From positions 1 through 34,995 of the forward strand of contig QHYI01000161.1 of NCBI GenBank assembly GCA_003223245.1: a DNA stretch of 34,995 nucleotides. Reading direction: 5' to 3'. Below, piece after piece: positions 8,401 to 18,865 of the stretch. Below the pieces are notes generated by a model. It searched no databases and was not told where the DNA came from. It saw nothing but the letters and a program-made list of their open reading frames with translations. The position numbers were made by a program, and so were the translations under genes. The DNA is from Acidobacteriota bacterium. Its GTDB lineage: Bacteria; Acidobacteriota; Terriglobia; Acidiferrales; UBA7541. Position 1 is the stretch's first letter. Each line of letters opens with the position of its first letter.

Positions 8401-11400
8401 TCACTGCTTGGGATATAGCCATACGCGGAGAAGCGAAAGGAGTCGCGCCGGGTCAACCGGCTTCGGGATGTAGTCTGAAGCGCCCGCCTCGATCGAGCGC
8501 TCCCGATCTCCCGGCATAGCTTTGGCCGTTACTGCGATGATCGGGAGCGAATTGAAGCGCTCCATCTTGCGGATTTCGCGCAATGCCTGATAGCCGTCCA
8601 TTTCCGGCATCATAATGTCCATAAGAACAAGGTCGATCGCAGGATTAGAGGCCAGTTCCTCGAGCGCCTTCCTTCCATCCTGCGCGCATACAACGTTCAT
8701 CTGACAGAGTTCGAGGACGCTGGAGAGGGCGTAGATATTACGCATGTCATCGTCCACAACCAGGGCAGTCTTGCCGGCGAGCCCCGGGCCTTTGTCAACA
8801 GAGCTTTCGAGCATTTTGCGAAGCGGAGCACCAAGCACAGCGACAGGCCGGTGCAGGAAGAGTGTGACCTCTTCCACAATGCGTTCCGGCGAGGTCGCAT
8901 CCTTGACGACAATGGCGCTAGTAAGCGTTGAAAGATGCGCTTCTTCCTCCGGGGAAAGGTCCTTCCCGGTATGAACAACGATCGGGAGTTGGAGAAGCCC
9001 GACTTCGGATTTGATCCTTTCGAGCAGTTCAATACCGGCCATGTCAGGCAGCATCAAATCAAGAACCAAGCAATCGAAGGGTTTGGATTTGAGCATCTCC
9101 AGGGCCTCGGCGGCCGTCCCCGCCTCTTGCGTAACAACATCGTCGCCAGCTAGAAGGTCAACGAGACTCCGCCTTTCGACCTCGGAATCCTCCACAATCA
9201 TCAGATTCTTTGGCTGCCGGCTTAGGAAGGTCTGTATCTTCAGCAAGGCCTTAACCAGGTCCTCTCGCTCGGCGGGCTTCTTCATATAGGCAAACGCCCC
9301 TGCCCGCAACGCCCGCTCGGGGTCATCGCCGCCCGAGAGAACGAGCATGGGGATATGACGCAATTCCAGGTTGTGCTTAAGGTAGTCGAGAAGAGCGTAG
9401 CCCTCCATGTCGGGCAGCCGTAGGTCGAGCGAAATGGCCTGCGGCCGGAACTTCCGGGCCATGGCAATAGCCGCCTCGCCCGTAAAGGCCAGCAAACCCT
9501 TGAAGCCCTGCTCGCGCGCAAGATCAAGCAGCAGGCTCGCAAAGGAGATATCGTCCTCCACGATGAGTAGGGCCTGGTCTCCAGGTTGCAAGTTTTCGCG
9601 ATCATCTTGCACTTCGGTGGTAAGGAGTTCCACGATGGCCTCACCGGCCATAGCTGGCTTCGACTCTTCGCGCGCAACTTCGCGCATCGGAGTGACAATT
9701 GCCTCTTTAACCGTCTTAGGCCGCACCGGGACGTAACGGTCGGGCAGATAAAGCGTAAAGGTGCTGCCCTGGCCCGGAGTGCTCTCGAGCTTGATTTCTC
9801 CGCCCAAGAGCTTAGCCACTTCCCTGGAGATCGAAAGTCCTAATCCGGTCCCGCCGTACTTGCGGCTGGTCGAGGTGTCGGCTTGTTGGAAGGGCTCGAA
9901 AATGACCTGATACTTGGCTGGAGAGATCCCGATCCCGGTGTCCTTGACGGCGAAAGAAACCACCTTGTCCGCGCGGCCCAGAATCTCATGGTCACGCGTC
10001 CAGCCGTGACTCGCCAGCCCAATGTGCAGCTTCACGCTGCCCTCGGAGGTGAACTTGAAAGCGTTCGAGAGGAGATTGCGAAGCACTTGCTGCACGCGCT
10101 TGGTGTCGCTTTCAAAGGCTCCCGGAAGGTCAGCGTCCGTTTCGATCTCAAAGTCCAACTTTTTTGAGAACGCAATTGGGCGAAAACTGGCCTCCACTCC
10201 GTCCCGAATATCTCTGAAGCGAACTTGGGCCGCGTCTACGGACATGGTGCCCGACTCGATCTTTGAGAGATCGAGGATGTCGTTGATGAGCGAGAGCAAG
10301 TCGCTGCCTGCCAAGTTGATGGTTTTTGCGTGCTCGACTTGCTTGGGAGTGAGGTTCCCTTCGATGTTTTGGTACAGCATTTTGGAAAGGATGAGAAGGC
10401 TGTTTAAAGGCGTCCGCAGCTCGTGCGACACGTTGGCCAAGAAATCGCTTTTGTATTTTGACGTTAACTGCAGCTGCTCGGCCTTTTCGTTGAGTTCCGC
10501 GTTCGTCTGCTGGAGCTCCGTAGTAAGCGCCTGGGACCGTTTGAGCAGGTCCTCGGTACGCATGGTGGCCGCAATGGTGTTCAACACGATACCGAATAGT
10601 TCGGTCAATTGATCGAAAAACGTCTGGTGTCCCTCGCTGAAAGGCCTGAAGGATGCGAGCGAAATCACTGCTTTGACCTGTTTCTCGAACAGCACCGGAA
10701 GTACGACCACATGAGACGGTTTGGCCTCGGCTAGTCCGACATTAATTCGCCAACCGTCTTCCGGAAATTCATCGACAACGAGTTTCTTGCGGTCCAGCGC
10801 GCATTGACCGATCAGAGTCTCGGCCAGCTTTAGCCGGAGTGGCAGATCGCGGCTTCCGGCGTAGGAAGTTACCAGCAAAAGCGGTTCTTCCGGATTCTCT
10901 CTGTCGTCATAGGTATAGAACACTCCTTGGTGGGCATTCACCAGGGATGCCAACTCGGAAAGAATCTGCTGCGCGACCGTTTGCAGATCGCGCTGCCCCT
11001 GCAGCATTCGGCTGAACTTGGCGAGATTTGTTTTCAACCAATCCTGCTCCGAGTTCTTCTGGGTGGTGTCGCGCAGGTTCCGAATCATCTCATTGATGTT
11101 GTCCTTCAGGACCTCGACTTCGCCTCGCGCTTCGACTGCAATCGAACGCGTGAGGTCACCCTTGGTTACGGCGGTTGCGACATCCTTAATCGCGCGGACT
11201 TGAGTCGTCAGGTTGGCGGCCAGCTGATTTACGTTGTCCGTCAGGTCCTTCCAGGTGCCGGCCACATCCTTTACTTGCGCCTGCCCGCCAAGTTTTCCTT
11301 CCGTACCCACTTCGCGCGCTACGCGCGTCACTTCCGAAGCGAAGGCGTTCAGCTGGTCCACCATCGCATTGATGGTCTCTTTGAGTTCGAGCAGTTCGCC

Positions 11401-13872
11401 TTTCACTTCGACGGTAATTTTCTTTGCCAGGTCGCCACGGGCAATCGCGGTGGTCACGTCCGCAATGTTGCGCACTTGGTTGGTCAAGTTCGAGGCCATG
11501 AAGTTGACGTTGTCGGTCAGGTCCTTCCAAACGCCAGCCACGCCTTCGACCTGGGACTGCCCGCCGAGCTTGCCTTCGGTGCCGACCTCGCGAGCCACGC
11601 GCGTAACTTCCGAAGCGAACGCCTTCAGCTGATCGACCATCGTGTTGATGGTGTCCTTGAGCTGGCGGATTTCGCCTTTCGCGTCTACGGTGATTTTTCT
11701 CGAGAGGTCGCCCTTAGCCACGGCGGTGGTCACGTCGGCGATATTTCGCACTTGGTTGGTCAGGTTTGAACCCATGTAGTTCACGTTGTCGGTGAGATCT
11801 TTCCAAGCACCGGCTACACCTTTAACCTGAGCCTGACCTCCGAGTTTGCCGTCGGTGCCGACTTCGCGGGCCACGCGCGTTACTTCCGAAGCGAACGAAT
11901 TCAGCTGGTCCACCATCGTGTTGATGGTCTCTTTTAGCTGAAGCAGTTCGCCCTTTACTTCTACCGTGATCTTTTTGGAGAGGTCGCCTTTCGCAACGGC
12001 CGTAGTTACCTCGGCAATGTTGCGCACCTGGTTGGTCAGGTTCGAGGCCATCAAATTCACGTTGTCGGTCAGATCCTTCCAGGTGCCCGCCACGCCCTTC
12101 ACTTTTGCCTGACCGCCGAGCTTACCCTCTGTGCCGACTTCGCGGGCGACGCGTGTCACTTCCGATCCAAAAGCATTGAGCTGATCCACCATGGTATTGA
12201 TCGTCTGCTTGAGTTGCAGCAGTTCACCCTTGACCCGGACGGTGATCTTGCGAGAGAGGTCTCCGCGAGCCACGGCGGTGGTGACTTCGGCGATGTTGCG
12301 CACCTGGTTGGTCAGGTTGGAAGCCATGGAGTTTACGTTGTCGGTCAAATCCTTCCAGGTTCCCGCCACGCCCTTCACCTGAGCTTGGCCGCCGAGCTTG
12401 CCTTCGGTGCCGACCTCGCGCGCAACGCGAGTGACTTCCGAGGCGAAGGCGTTGAGCTGGTCCACCATGGTGTTAATCGTGTTTTTGAGTTCCAGAATCT
12501 CCCCTTTCGCTTCCACGGTAATCTCTTTGGAAAGATCGCCCTTGGCGACGGCGGTGGTGACTTCGGCGATGTTGCGCACCTGATTGGTCAGATTGGAAGC
12601 CATGGAGTTCACGTTGTCGGTCAAGTCTTTCCAGACCCCGCCCACCCCTTCGACCTCTGCCTGACCACCGAGCTTGCCTTCTGTACCGACCTCGCGCGCC
12701 ACGCGCGTGACTTCTGAAGCGAAGGAATTCAACTGATCGACCATCGTGTTGATGGTCTGCTTGAGTTGGAGCAGCTCGCCTTTGACTTCCACGGTAATCT
12801 TTTTCGAGAGGTCCCCGCTGGCGACGGCCGTAGTCACCTCAGCAATGTTGCGCACCTGGTTGGTCAGGTTTGAGGCCATGGAATTTACGTTGTCGGTCAA
12901 GTCTTTCCAGGCGCCCGCAACGCCCTCAACCTCCGCCTGACCACCGAGCTTGCCTTCCGTGCCCACTTCGCGCGCCACGCGCGCCACTTCGGAAGCAAAC
13001 GCATTGAGCTGGTCCACCATCGTGTTGATGGTGTCCTTGAGCTGGCGGATCTCACCCTTGGCTTCGACGGTAATTTTCTTCGAGAGGTCGCCTTTGGCGA
13101 CGGCGGTGGTGACGTCGGCAATGTTGCGCACCTGGTTGGTAAGGTTGCGCGCCATCGAGTTGACATTGTCGGTGAGGTCTTTCCAAGCGCCGGCTACACC
13201 CTTCACCTGTGCTTGGCCACCGAGTTTGCCGTCCGTTCCGACTTCGCGCGCGACGCGGGTGACCTCAGAGGCAAAGGCCTTCAGTTGGCCAACCATCGTA
13301 TTGATGGTGTTCGCCATTTGGAGGAAGGCGCCCTTGACAGGCCGGCCTTCGATTTCGAGGGGCATCGTTCGGGAAAGATTGCCCTCGGCAACCTCATCAA
13401 TAACGCGTGCCACTTCGATGGTCGGCTGAACCAGATCACCGATTAGCGTGTTCACCGCAGCAATGGACGTGCCCCACGAACCACGAGCGTTCTTCAATGA
13501 CGCGCGCTCCAGGAGCTTCCCTTCCTTGCCCACCAAACGGCTGACACGCTCCAATTCCCCGGCAACTCTCTCGTTCATCCCAATGACGTTGTTTAGAGCG
13601 CGGGCGACCGGGCTCCGCGAATGGCGGAGGGGCACGCGAGCGGCAAAGTTGCCTTGCTCAAATGCCTCAAGCGTGCGTAGAAGGTTATTCCTTTCCCTGC
13701 GAAGTTCCTCCAATTCGGCAAAGACTTCGTTCAGACCTGCAGCGACCTCTCGCGTAATCCCCGATTGTCTTTCAGCAATGCGAACGTTGAGCTTCCCGTT
13801 GCGCGCAGCGTTCAAGACCTGCAATAAATCCGGCGATTCGTGAGAAACCCGAGCGACCCCGTTACCACGCAT
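8401..13872 (-). CDS. Giant poly-HAMP GAF hybrid sensor histidine kinase with three receivers
   Basis: 1823 residues with no clear membrane helix, so probably cytoplasmic. Residues about 150-925 are a tandem HAMP array of about nine canonical units ([14 protein letters not shown] type), each alternating with a divergent segment ([15 protein letters not shown]) in a 92-residue period, as in fungal group III (Nik1/Os-1) kinases. A GAF domain follows (about 945-1110), then HisKA with [11 protein letters not shown] (His about 1150) and HATPase_c (N box [22 protein letters not shown]). Three receivers follow with acceptor Asp at about 1483, 1605 and 1752. All catalytic residues are present. I chose ATG 13872, with GGGAGG 5-6 bases upstream, over TTG 13929, which follows a TGA. 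The receiver-pseudokinase gene lies downstream and is the obvious partner. Confidence 0.93.
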   Translation of the reverse strand: MRGNGVARVSHESPDLLQVLNAARNGKLNVRIAERQSGITREVAAGLNEVFAELEELRRERNNLLRTLEAFEQGNFAARVPLRHSRSPVARALNNVIGMNERVAGELERVSRLVGKEGKLLERASLKNARGSWGTSIAAVNTLIGDLVQPTIEVARVIDEVAEGNLSRTMPLEIEGRPVKGAFLQMANTINTMVGQLKAFASEVTRVAREVGTDGKLGGQAQVKGVAGAWKDLTDNVNSMARNLTNQVRNIADVTTAVAKGDLSKKITVEAKGEIRQLKDTINTMVDQLNAFASEVARVAREVGTEGKLGGQAEVEGVAGAWKDLTDNVNSMASNLTNQVRNIAEVTTAVASGDLSKKITVEVKGELLQLKQTINTMVDQLNSFASEVTRVAREVGTEGKLGGQAEVEGVGGVWKDLTDNVNSMASNLTNQVRNIAEVTTAVAKGDLSKEITVEAKGEILELKNTINTMVDQLNAFASEVTRVAREVGTEGKLGGQAQVKGVAGTWKDLTDNVNSMASNLTNQVRNIAEVTTAVARGDLSRKITVRVKGELLQLKQTINTMVDQLNAFGSEVTRVAREVGTEGKLGGQAKVKGVAGTWKDLTDNVNLMASNLTNQVRNIAEVTTAVAKGDLSKKITVEVKGELLQLKETINTMVDQLNSFASEVTRVAREVGTDGKLGGQAQVKGVAGAWKDLTDNVNYMGSNLTNQVRNIADVTTAVAKGDLSRKITVDAKGEIRQLKDTINTMVDQLKAFASEVTRVAREVGTEGKLGGQSQVEGVAGVWKDLTDNVNFMASNLTNQVRNIADVTTAIARGDLAKKITVEVKGELLELKETINAMVDQLNAFASEVTRVAREVGTEGKLGGQAQVKDVAGTWKDLTDNVNQLAANLTTQVRAIKDVATAVTKGDLTRSIAVEARGEVEVLKDNINEMIRNLRDTTQKNSEQDWLKTNLAKFSRMLQGQRDLQTVAQQILSELASLVNAHQGVFYTYDDRENPEEPLLLVTSYAGSRDLPLRLKLAETLIGQCALDRKKLVVDEFPEDGWRINVGLAEAKPSHVVVLPVLFEKQVKAVISLASFRPFSEGHQTFFDQLTELFGIVLNTIAATMRTEDLLKRSQALTTELQQTNAELNEKAEQLQLTSKYKSDFLANVSHELRTPLNSLLILSKMLYQNIEGNLTPKQVEHAKTINLAGSDLLSLINDILDLSKIESGTMSVDAAQVRFRDIRDGVEASFRPIAFSKKLDFEIETDADLPGAFESDTKRVQQVLRNLLSNAFKFTSEGSVKLHIGLASHGWTRDHEILGRADKVVSFAVKDTGIGISPAKYQVIFEPFQQADTSTSRKYGGTGLGLSISREVAKLLGGEIKLESTPGQGSTFTLYLPDRYVPVRPKTVKEAIVTPMREVAREESKPAMAGEAIVELLTTEVQDDRENLQPGDQALLIVEDDISFASLLLDLAREQGFKGLLAFTGEAAIAMARKFRPQAISLDLRLPDMEGYALLDYLKHNLELRHIPMLVLSGGDDPERALRAGAFAYMKKPAEREDLVKALLKIQTFLSRQPKNLMIVEDSEVERRSLVDLLAGDDVVTQEAGTAAEALEMLKSKPFDCLVLDLMLPDMAGIELLERIKSEVGLLQLPIVVHTGKDLSPEEEAHLSTLTSAIVVKDATSPERIVEEVTLFLHRPVAVLGAPLRKMLESSVDKGPGLAGKTALVVDDDMRNIYALSSVLELCQMNVVCAQDGRKALEELASNPAIDLVLMDIMMPEMDGYQALREIRKMERFNSLPIIAVTAKAMPGDRERSIEAGASDYIPKPVDPARLLSLLRVWLYPKQ
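11100..13420 (-). repeat. Tandem 276-bp repeats encoding the HAMP array
   Basis: The segment encoding TINTMVDQL recurs about every 276 bp (for example near 11370, 11645, 11920, 12197, 12473, 12749, 13025 and 13300). Units are highly similar at DNA level, diverging mainly at third positions and in the alternating KGEIRQL / KGELLQL variants. Boundaries are approximate. Confidence 0.85.
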
Positions 13873-14468
13873 TGCTCCCTCCCGGAACACAGCCTCGCTT
13901 CCGAGCTTCGATCCAACCGCAATTTTCAAAACTCATGAAAGGGCAGGTCCCCTTGCAAGCACTTAAAGGCAAGCCACATCTCTCTGTTTTTTTTCGAGAT
14001 TAGCGCCCACGGCGTATCCCAGGCGCACAAGTCCCCTCGGTATATTCTCGACATCGAATTCAGGCGGGGCCTGCCCCCCTTTTAGGGCAATATCTGGGGC
14101 GCCACAATCCGGTAAACACCTGAATCTGCGGGATGGACCGAACCACCAACCCTCCTGGTTCCGCCTTGCAAGTACAAGTAAAAGCAAAAGTAAAAAGTCC
14201 ATAAGCCATCGTCTGGGCGTCACTTACCGGAGATTTTCTTCGTGGCGAGAATAAAGCGACGGCGGTTCGAGACTTGATGCGAGGGCTGGCTATAATAGAT
14301 AAGTGGAATCCCACGAAGGAGGAGGTTTTCTAGAATCGCATCAGTAAATTCCTGGGAAAGCTCGTACAGACTCGTATAGATTTTGAAGCACTAAATTCTC
14401 TCGAGTTGATCGCAGCGGTCACGTTTCTGCATCTATAATAGTGTTCGTTCGCGTTGGTTGCAAAACGC
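13873..14468. other. 596-bp intergenic region, no gene recognised
   Basis: It lies between two minus-strand genes. The stretch 14162-14198 is a simple A/G-rich low-complexity run. A GGCGGGGCCTGCCCCCC-TTTT sequence near 14064-14084 could fold but has no plus-strand gene before it. AAGGAGGAGG near 14314-14323 looks like a strong ribosome binding site, but only a 14-codon frame crosses it and no start follows at the right distance. The kinase promoter should lie here but I could not identify it. Confidence 0.4.
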
Positions 14469-16745
14469 TTACGGTTGCTTTGTTGCTTGCACCAGAAGGT
14501 ATCCGGTAAATGAAGTGGTCAGCCGCGGATTCGATCTGTCCACCGTTCCCAGGTCTTTCCCGTTTACATAATCCGTCGCGCGGTATTCCCCGGACGGCAG
14601 CCCGCGCAATTCGATCGCTCCTCGGTACGGCGCGCTTGGAGTGTCCGTGAAGAAGGCATAGTACATGGTTCCGTCCTTCTCAATCGCGTACGCCTCGGGA
14701 TCATCGTAGCCGTAGACATAGAGGTCGCGAAATTCGCCGCGCGAAAGCATCTTCTCATTGTAAAGAGAGATCCATTTCTTCCACTGCGCCTCCTTCGAGG
14801 CCGTCAGCGCCACGTCCTTGTACTTCGGGCGGTTGTCTCCCCAAGTGAACTTCGTTCCCAGCACGCCGCCTGCGCCCAGTGTGGAAGCGAAATCGCGACC
14901 GTGCTCTTTCCAGTTGCCATTGCCGGTGCGGGTCATTTCCGAGAGTTCGACGTGATCGCCGTAAACTGCGGCGCGCGGCCCGAGCAACGCCTTGTACCAC
15001 TTGATCCGGCGACGCACCTGCACTCCGCCGACCGGATCAGCCGTCACCGCCTGGTCCATATACTGCAGCCACGTAAAGTTCGGTGTCGTTCCGCAGGGAC
15101 ATATTTGCGTCACACTGTCGGGTTTCAGCGCCCGCGTGGTCTCGAAGATCACCTTGTAAACCTCGGCCATCGCCTGAATCGAATCTCGCGGCGATTGGTG
15201 ATGGTGTTTGGGGTTATAACAGGCGGGCACACTGTAGATATTGTCCAGCTTGTGGCCGTCGAAATCCCAATCGCGGATAAACTTCTCGGCCGAACGCTTG
15301 GTGTATTCCCGCACTTCCGGCAGCGCGGGGCAAAGGGTTGCCAATCCACGCGTGCTGCGTGCCGGTTTACCGCCTTGATCCAGAATGAGCCAGTCTGGAT
15401 GCTGCTTCACCACGTCCGCAACAACGTATTTGTGCGATTCATACCCGCCGGTCCCGTCTTCCGCCACCAGCGGATACCACCAGATCTGCGCTCGTAGTCC
15501 TTCTCGGTGGAATTCATCCACCATTTTCTTGAGCGAATCGCCGGGAAACGTGTCCTTGCGCGGATTCCAATCGCCGTAGGTATCAAACCAGCGGTCGTCG
15601 AGAGTGGCCCAGCGGATCCCTAGCTCCTTTAGCTTTGGGATGGTGCCGAGCATCTGCTTCGGCGTCACATTGAATTCGTAGCCCCACCCACACCACGCTA
15701 CGCCATAGTCTTCATTGTTCGGTTTAGGAAGCGTCCAGCCTTCTTTTTGCAAGGCGAGCGAATACATCCGCAGCGGCTCGTAAAAATCGCCGGCGTACAC
15801 GGCGAGAAACGTCCTGGGAGCCGCAAAACTCTCACCCGGTTTGAGCGTGGCCGCATCGTTCAGCTCGATCGACGTTTCAACACGCTGGTCGCTTCCCACA
15901 CGAACGGGCATGGTGAGCACGAAGGGGAGAGTCTCCACATGCCCGATCGCGAGTCCTACGCTTCGCGTCCAGAATGCATTGACGGGAATCCCGCCTCCGT
16001 GTCCGTGATTGACCGGCGCCGCCATCACGTTTTCTTGCGCGAATTTCGCGGGGATCGGCAAAATCTCATCATTGCCCCAGTTCACGCTGGCGCCTTGGAA
16101 AGACCACATCTGATAGGGCTTGGCTTTAGCGTCGGCGAGCGACGCGTCCAACTCGTGCCGCTCGGCAATGACTTTGTCGAGCTGGAGATCCCTACCGGAA
16201 GCGTTCTTGTACGCCGTTGAGCGGATCGCCAGATTTGGGAAGTCGTCATAGACCTCAATCGTGTCGGTTCTCTCAAGCTTCGTCGAAGCGCTTGTGCTTA
16301 CGAATTCCATTCGTCTGCCCTGCGCTCCGAGCCTGCCGCTGGCTTCTGTAATCTTTGGCGGGGATTGCGCGACGAAGTCGTACACCGGCTTTCCGTTGAC
16401 GATCGCTGTTTCCGACTGATCCGCATCTCGATCCGCCTGAATCGTCAGCTTATTCCCATTGGCTAGCAGGAACGCCCTTGCCGAGTGCGCGCCGAGCACC
16501 TGAAACTCCGCGGTCTTGGTGCGCACGACCCAGCGACTCTCGTTCCCCGAGGGCGGAGCGATTTCGACCGATGACAGTGGTGTCGCTCGGGGCGCCTCGC
16601 CCGTTTTTCTCATGCAGCCCGCGACCGCATGCAGAAGAACCGGCAGCGCCAATGCGAGCGGGAGCCGTGTCGGCGTTTTCACGGTCCTGCATTCCCGCTG
16701 CGCCCGCCGCATGTTCATCTTGACTTGGGTCCCGCTTTGCTTCAT
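14469..16745 (-). CDS. Clan GH-D (GH36/alpha-galactosidase-like) glycoside hydrolase lipoprotein
   Basis: 758 residues. A hydrophobic N-terminus ends in LHAVAGC, a lipobox, so the enzyme is likely a lipoprotein in the periplasm or outer membrane. A beta-sandwich-like N-terminal region leads to a barrel with GWGYEFNVTPKQM, WATLDDRW and DWDFDGHKLDNIY, where the Asp of KLD (D501) fits the clan nucleophile. Then comes ICPCGTTPNFTWLQYMDQ with AVTADPVGG, whose Asp (D570) fits the acid/base. Family knowledge predicts release of terminal alpha-galactosyl or related residues; the true substrate is inference. ATG 16745 is the longest start; GTG 16682 would give a typical 23-residue lipoprotein signal up to the Cys. 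It is transcribed divergently from the FAD oxidoreductase/TonB receptor operon. Confidence 0.82.
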   Translation of the reverse strand: MKQSGTQVKMNMRRAQRECRTVKTPTRLPLALALPVLLHAVAGCMRKTGEAPRATPLSSVEIAPPSGNESRWVVRTKTAEFQVLGAHSARAFLLANGNKLTIQADRDADQSETAIVNGKPVYDFVAQSPPKITEASGRLGAQGRRMEFVSTSASTKLERTDTIEVYDDFPNLAIRSTAYKNASGRDLQLDKVIAERHELDASLADAKAKPYQMWSFQGASVNWGNDEILPIPAKFAQENVMAAPVNHGHGGGIPVNAFWTRSVGLAIGHVETLPFVLTMPVRVGSDQRVETSIELNDAATLKPGESFAAPRTFLAVYAGDFYEPLRMYSLALQKEGWTLPKPNNEDYGVAWCGWGYEFNVTPKQMLGTIPKLKELGIRWATLDDRWFDTYGDWNPRKDTFPGDSLKKMVDEFHREGLRAQIWWYPLVAEDGTGGYESHKYVVADVVKQHPDWLILDQGGKPARSTRGLATLCPALPEVREYTKRSAEKFIRDWDFDGHKLDNIYSVPACYNPKHHHQSPRDSIQAMAEVYKVIFETTRALKPDSVTQICPCGTTPNFTWLQYMDQAVTADPVGGVQVRRRIKWYKALLGPRAAVYGDHVELSEMTRTGNGNWKEHGRDFASTLGAGGVLGTKFTWGDNRPKYKDVALTASKEAQWKKWISLYNEKMLSRGEFRDLYVYGYDDPEAYAIEKDGTMYYAFFTDTPSAPYRGAIELRGLPSGEYRATDYVNGKDLGTVDRSNPRLTTSFTGYLLVQATKQP

Positions 16746-16903
16746 ATTCCGCAGCGCACCGAAAGCAATCGAAACCTTTCAACGCGCCATAGCGTGTCAT
16801 AAAGGAGCGATACGAAGCAATATGAAACGCGCCGCTTCGCCGATCGCGGCTTCGCTCTTTGTCGTTGCGGAAGAAAGACGGGCCAGCTGAAAGGAACTTC
16901 GCG

Positions 16904-18844
16904 GTGGGTGGATGCCCGCATCGCCATACGCTCCTCGGTCTCGACGAGCCGATTGCGCGTCGTGATTTCCTGGATGGAGTACTGCTGGCCTCCGCGGATG
17001 TGTTACTGGCCCGGTCCTGCCCGATTCTTCTCCGTGCCCAAGGAACCGGTGAAATCAGTGCTGACTGGACGGGATATACCGGAGAGGGCGACTACCAGGC
17101 CTCTGCCGGCAATACCGAACGAGTGATCCAAAACGCGCATGCAGTGCGCGATGGGCAGTATGACAAACCTCGGTCGGAATCCACGGAAACAGGCGAGGCA
17201 TACGACTGCATTGTGGTCGGAGGAGGCTTCGCCGGTTTGTCGGCCGCGCTATTCTTCTCCGAGCAAGCCGGTCCCAAGCGCAACTGCCTCATTCTCGACA
17301 ATGCGCGAATCTTCGGCGGGGTCGCCAAACGAAATGAATTCGTCGTGGACGGCCATCGCCTGTTCGCCCCGCAGGCGTCGGTTCATTTTCAACCGCCCTA
17401 TCCGGACAGCTTTCTGAAAAGCGTCTATGACGCCATGGGCTTGGACTGGGATGCGTTCCAGTCCTATCAGAAATGGCAAGGTCCCTCGCCTGAAATTTCC
17501 CTGCCGCGAAGCGCATACGGTCAAGGGACGATGAACGGCAAGCCCGCGGTGGGTTTCTTCTTCGGCGCGAAGTACGGGCACAAGCCGGGAATCTGGATCA
17601 CCGACCCGTGGGGCAAGAAACTCGAAGGAACTCCCTTCCCGGAGACCACCCGCAGCGAAATGTTGGCGCTACACGGCGAACAGGCGGTTCGCCCGCCGCT
17701 GGTTTACGACTATCCGGGCGACGCCGTCTCACGGCAGCTTGACAGTATGACTCTCGAGGACTACCTCATACGCACCTACGGCGTCAGTCGCGAAACGATT
17801 CGCCTGCTGGTCGCAGGGGAATCGAGCGGCGGATTTGGCCTGGGCCCCGATGCACTATCCGCATTCCTTTACTATGAATGGTCCAAGGTCATTCCGACGG
17901 TCGACGACAGCATGGCGACAGGGATTCAAATGTTCCCTGGCGGCAACTCCGGCATGATTCGATTGCTCGTCAAAACTCTCATCCCGGAATCGATAGTAGG
18001 ACCGCGCACCATGCAGGCGGTCTGGAACAACCCGGTGAACTTCTCTGCCTTGGACCGAACCGGTCAGCGAGTTCGCCTGCGGCTCGATTCCACGGCGGTT
18101 CGTGTCGAACACCTCGGCGAGCCGGACAAATCGGATTTCGTTTCGGTCACCTACACCAATGGCGGTCGCCTCTTTCGAGTCAAAGCGAAGACTGTGGTTA
18201 TGGCCGGAGGCGGTTGGATGACCAAGCACGTGGTCCGCGATTTGGATGAGACCCGGCGCAAGAGCTACGAAGAATTCAACTACTCGCCCTATATGACGGC
18301 GAACGTCGCCGTTCGCAACTGGCGCTTCCTCTACAACCTGGGCATCTCCAGCGCCGAGTGGTTCGAGGGCTTCGGCCGTTATGTCAACGTGCGGAAAAGC
18401 GCGACGTTTGGTGTCGATTCGCCAACGATTGGCCCGGATCTGCCCACCGTGCTCACCTTCTTCGTCGATTTCGCCAAGCCGGGCCTTCCGGCTCGCACCC
18501 AGGGTCAGCTGGGCCGCGCGGAGTTGCTTTCCACCTCATTCGCCGATTACGAGCGGCAAATACGCCAACAGATGACCGACATGTTTGCCGCCTCGGGCTT
18601 CGAGGCCAGGCGCGACATCGCCGGAATCGTGCTCAACCGCTTTGGTCACGCTTTCATTAATCCGCAACCCGGGTTCTTCTTTGGACGGGACGGCCAACCT
18701 GCTGCTCGCGATGCGCTTCGCAATGGTCCTTTCGGTAGAATCGCGTTTTCTCATTCCGATTTGGCCGGAGCGATGGATCATCGCAACGCGTTCTTGGAGT
18801 CCAAACGTGCAGTGAATCAACTCCTGGATCGCGTCCTAACGTAG
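16904..18844 (+). CDS. Tat-exported FAD-dependent oxidoreductase, spermidine-dehydrogenase-like
   Basis: 646 residues. A twin-arginine signal (IARRDFLDGVLLAS, Arg pair at residues 19-20) is preceded by the LGLDEPI stretch seen in acidobacterial and proteobacterial spermidine dehydrogenase-like proteins. A Rossmann FAD motif (CIVVGGGFAGLSAALFF, about residues 102-118) and a later VVMAGGGWMTKH support a flavin amine-oxidase-like fold. Expected role: FAD-linked oxidation of an amine or other small substrate outside the cytoplasm; substrate not readable. I chose GTG 16904, with AAAGGAA seven bases upstream, over TTG 16859 which lacks a ribosome binding site. The TonB-dependent receptor starts 21 bp downstream, so the two form an operon. 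Confidence 0.83.
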   Translation: MGGCPHRHTLLGLDEPIARRDFLDGVLLASADVLLARSCPILLRAQGTGEISADWTGYTGEGDYQASAGNTERVIQNAHAVRDGQYDKPRSESTETGEAYDCIVVGGGFAGLSAALFFSEQAGPKRNCLILDNARIFGGVAKRNEFVVDGHRLFAPQASVHFQPPYPDSFLKSVYDAMGLDWDAFQSYQKWQGPSPEISLPRSAYGQGTMNGKPAVGFFFGAKYGHKPGIWITDPWGKKLEGTPFPETTRSEMLALHGEQAVRPPLVYDYPGDAVSRQLDSMTLEDYLIRTYGVSRETIRLLVAGESSGGFGLGPDALSAFLYYEWSKVIPTVDDSMATGIQMFPGGNSGMIRLLVKTLIPESIVGPRTMQAVWNNPVNFSALDRTGQRVRLRLDSTAVRVEHLGEPDKSDFVSVTYTNGGRLFRVKAKTVVMAGGGWMTKHVVRDLDETRRKSYEEFNYSPYMTANVAVRNWRFLYNLGISSAEWFEGFGRYVNVRKSATFGVDSPTIGPDLPTVLTFFVDFAKPGLPARTQGQLGRAELLSTSFADYERQIRQQMTDMFAASGFEARRDIAGIVLNRFGHAFINPQPGFFFGRDGQPAARDALRNGPFGRIAFSHSDLAGAMDHRNAFLESKRAVNQLLDRVLT

Positions 18845-18865
18845 GGAAAGGATGGCGAAGCCACA

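Noticed and set aside
10022-12940. Many long plus-strand open frames opposite the poly-HAMP kinase (for example 10927-11769 and 12214-12717)
   Set aside because: They follow the 276-bp repeats and the codon pattern of the minus-strand gene, have no ribosome binding sites and give no recognisable protein. They are shadows.
14064-14084. GC-rich hairpin followed by TTTT as a plus-strand terminator
   Set aside because: No plus-strand gene ends before it, so there is nothing for it to terminate.
13963-14314. Minus-strand frames of 84-86 codons upstream of the kinase gene
   Set aside because: Composition is irregular, one part is translated low-complexity DNA, and no ribosome binding site precedes a start.
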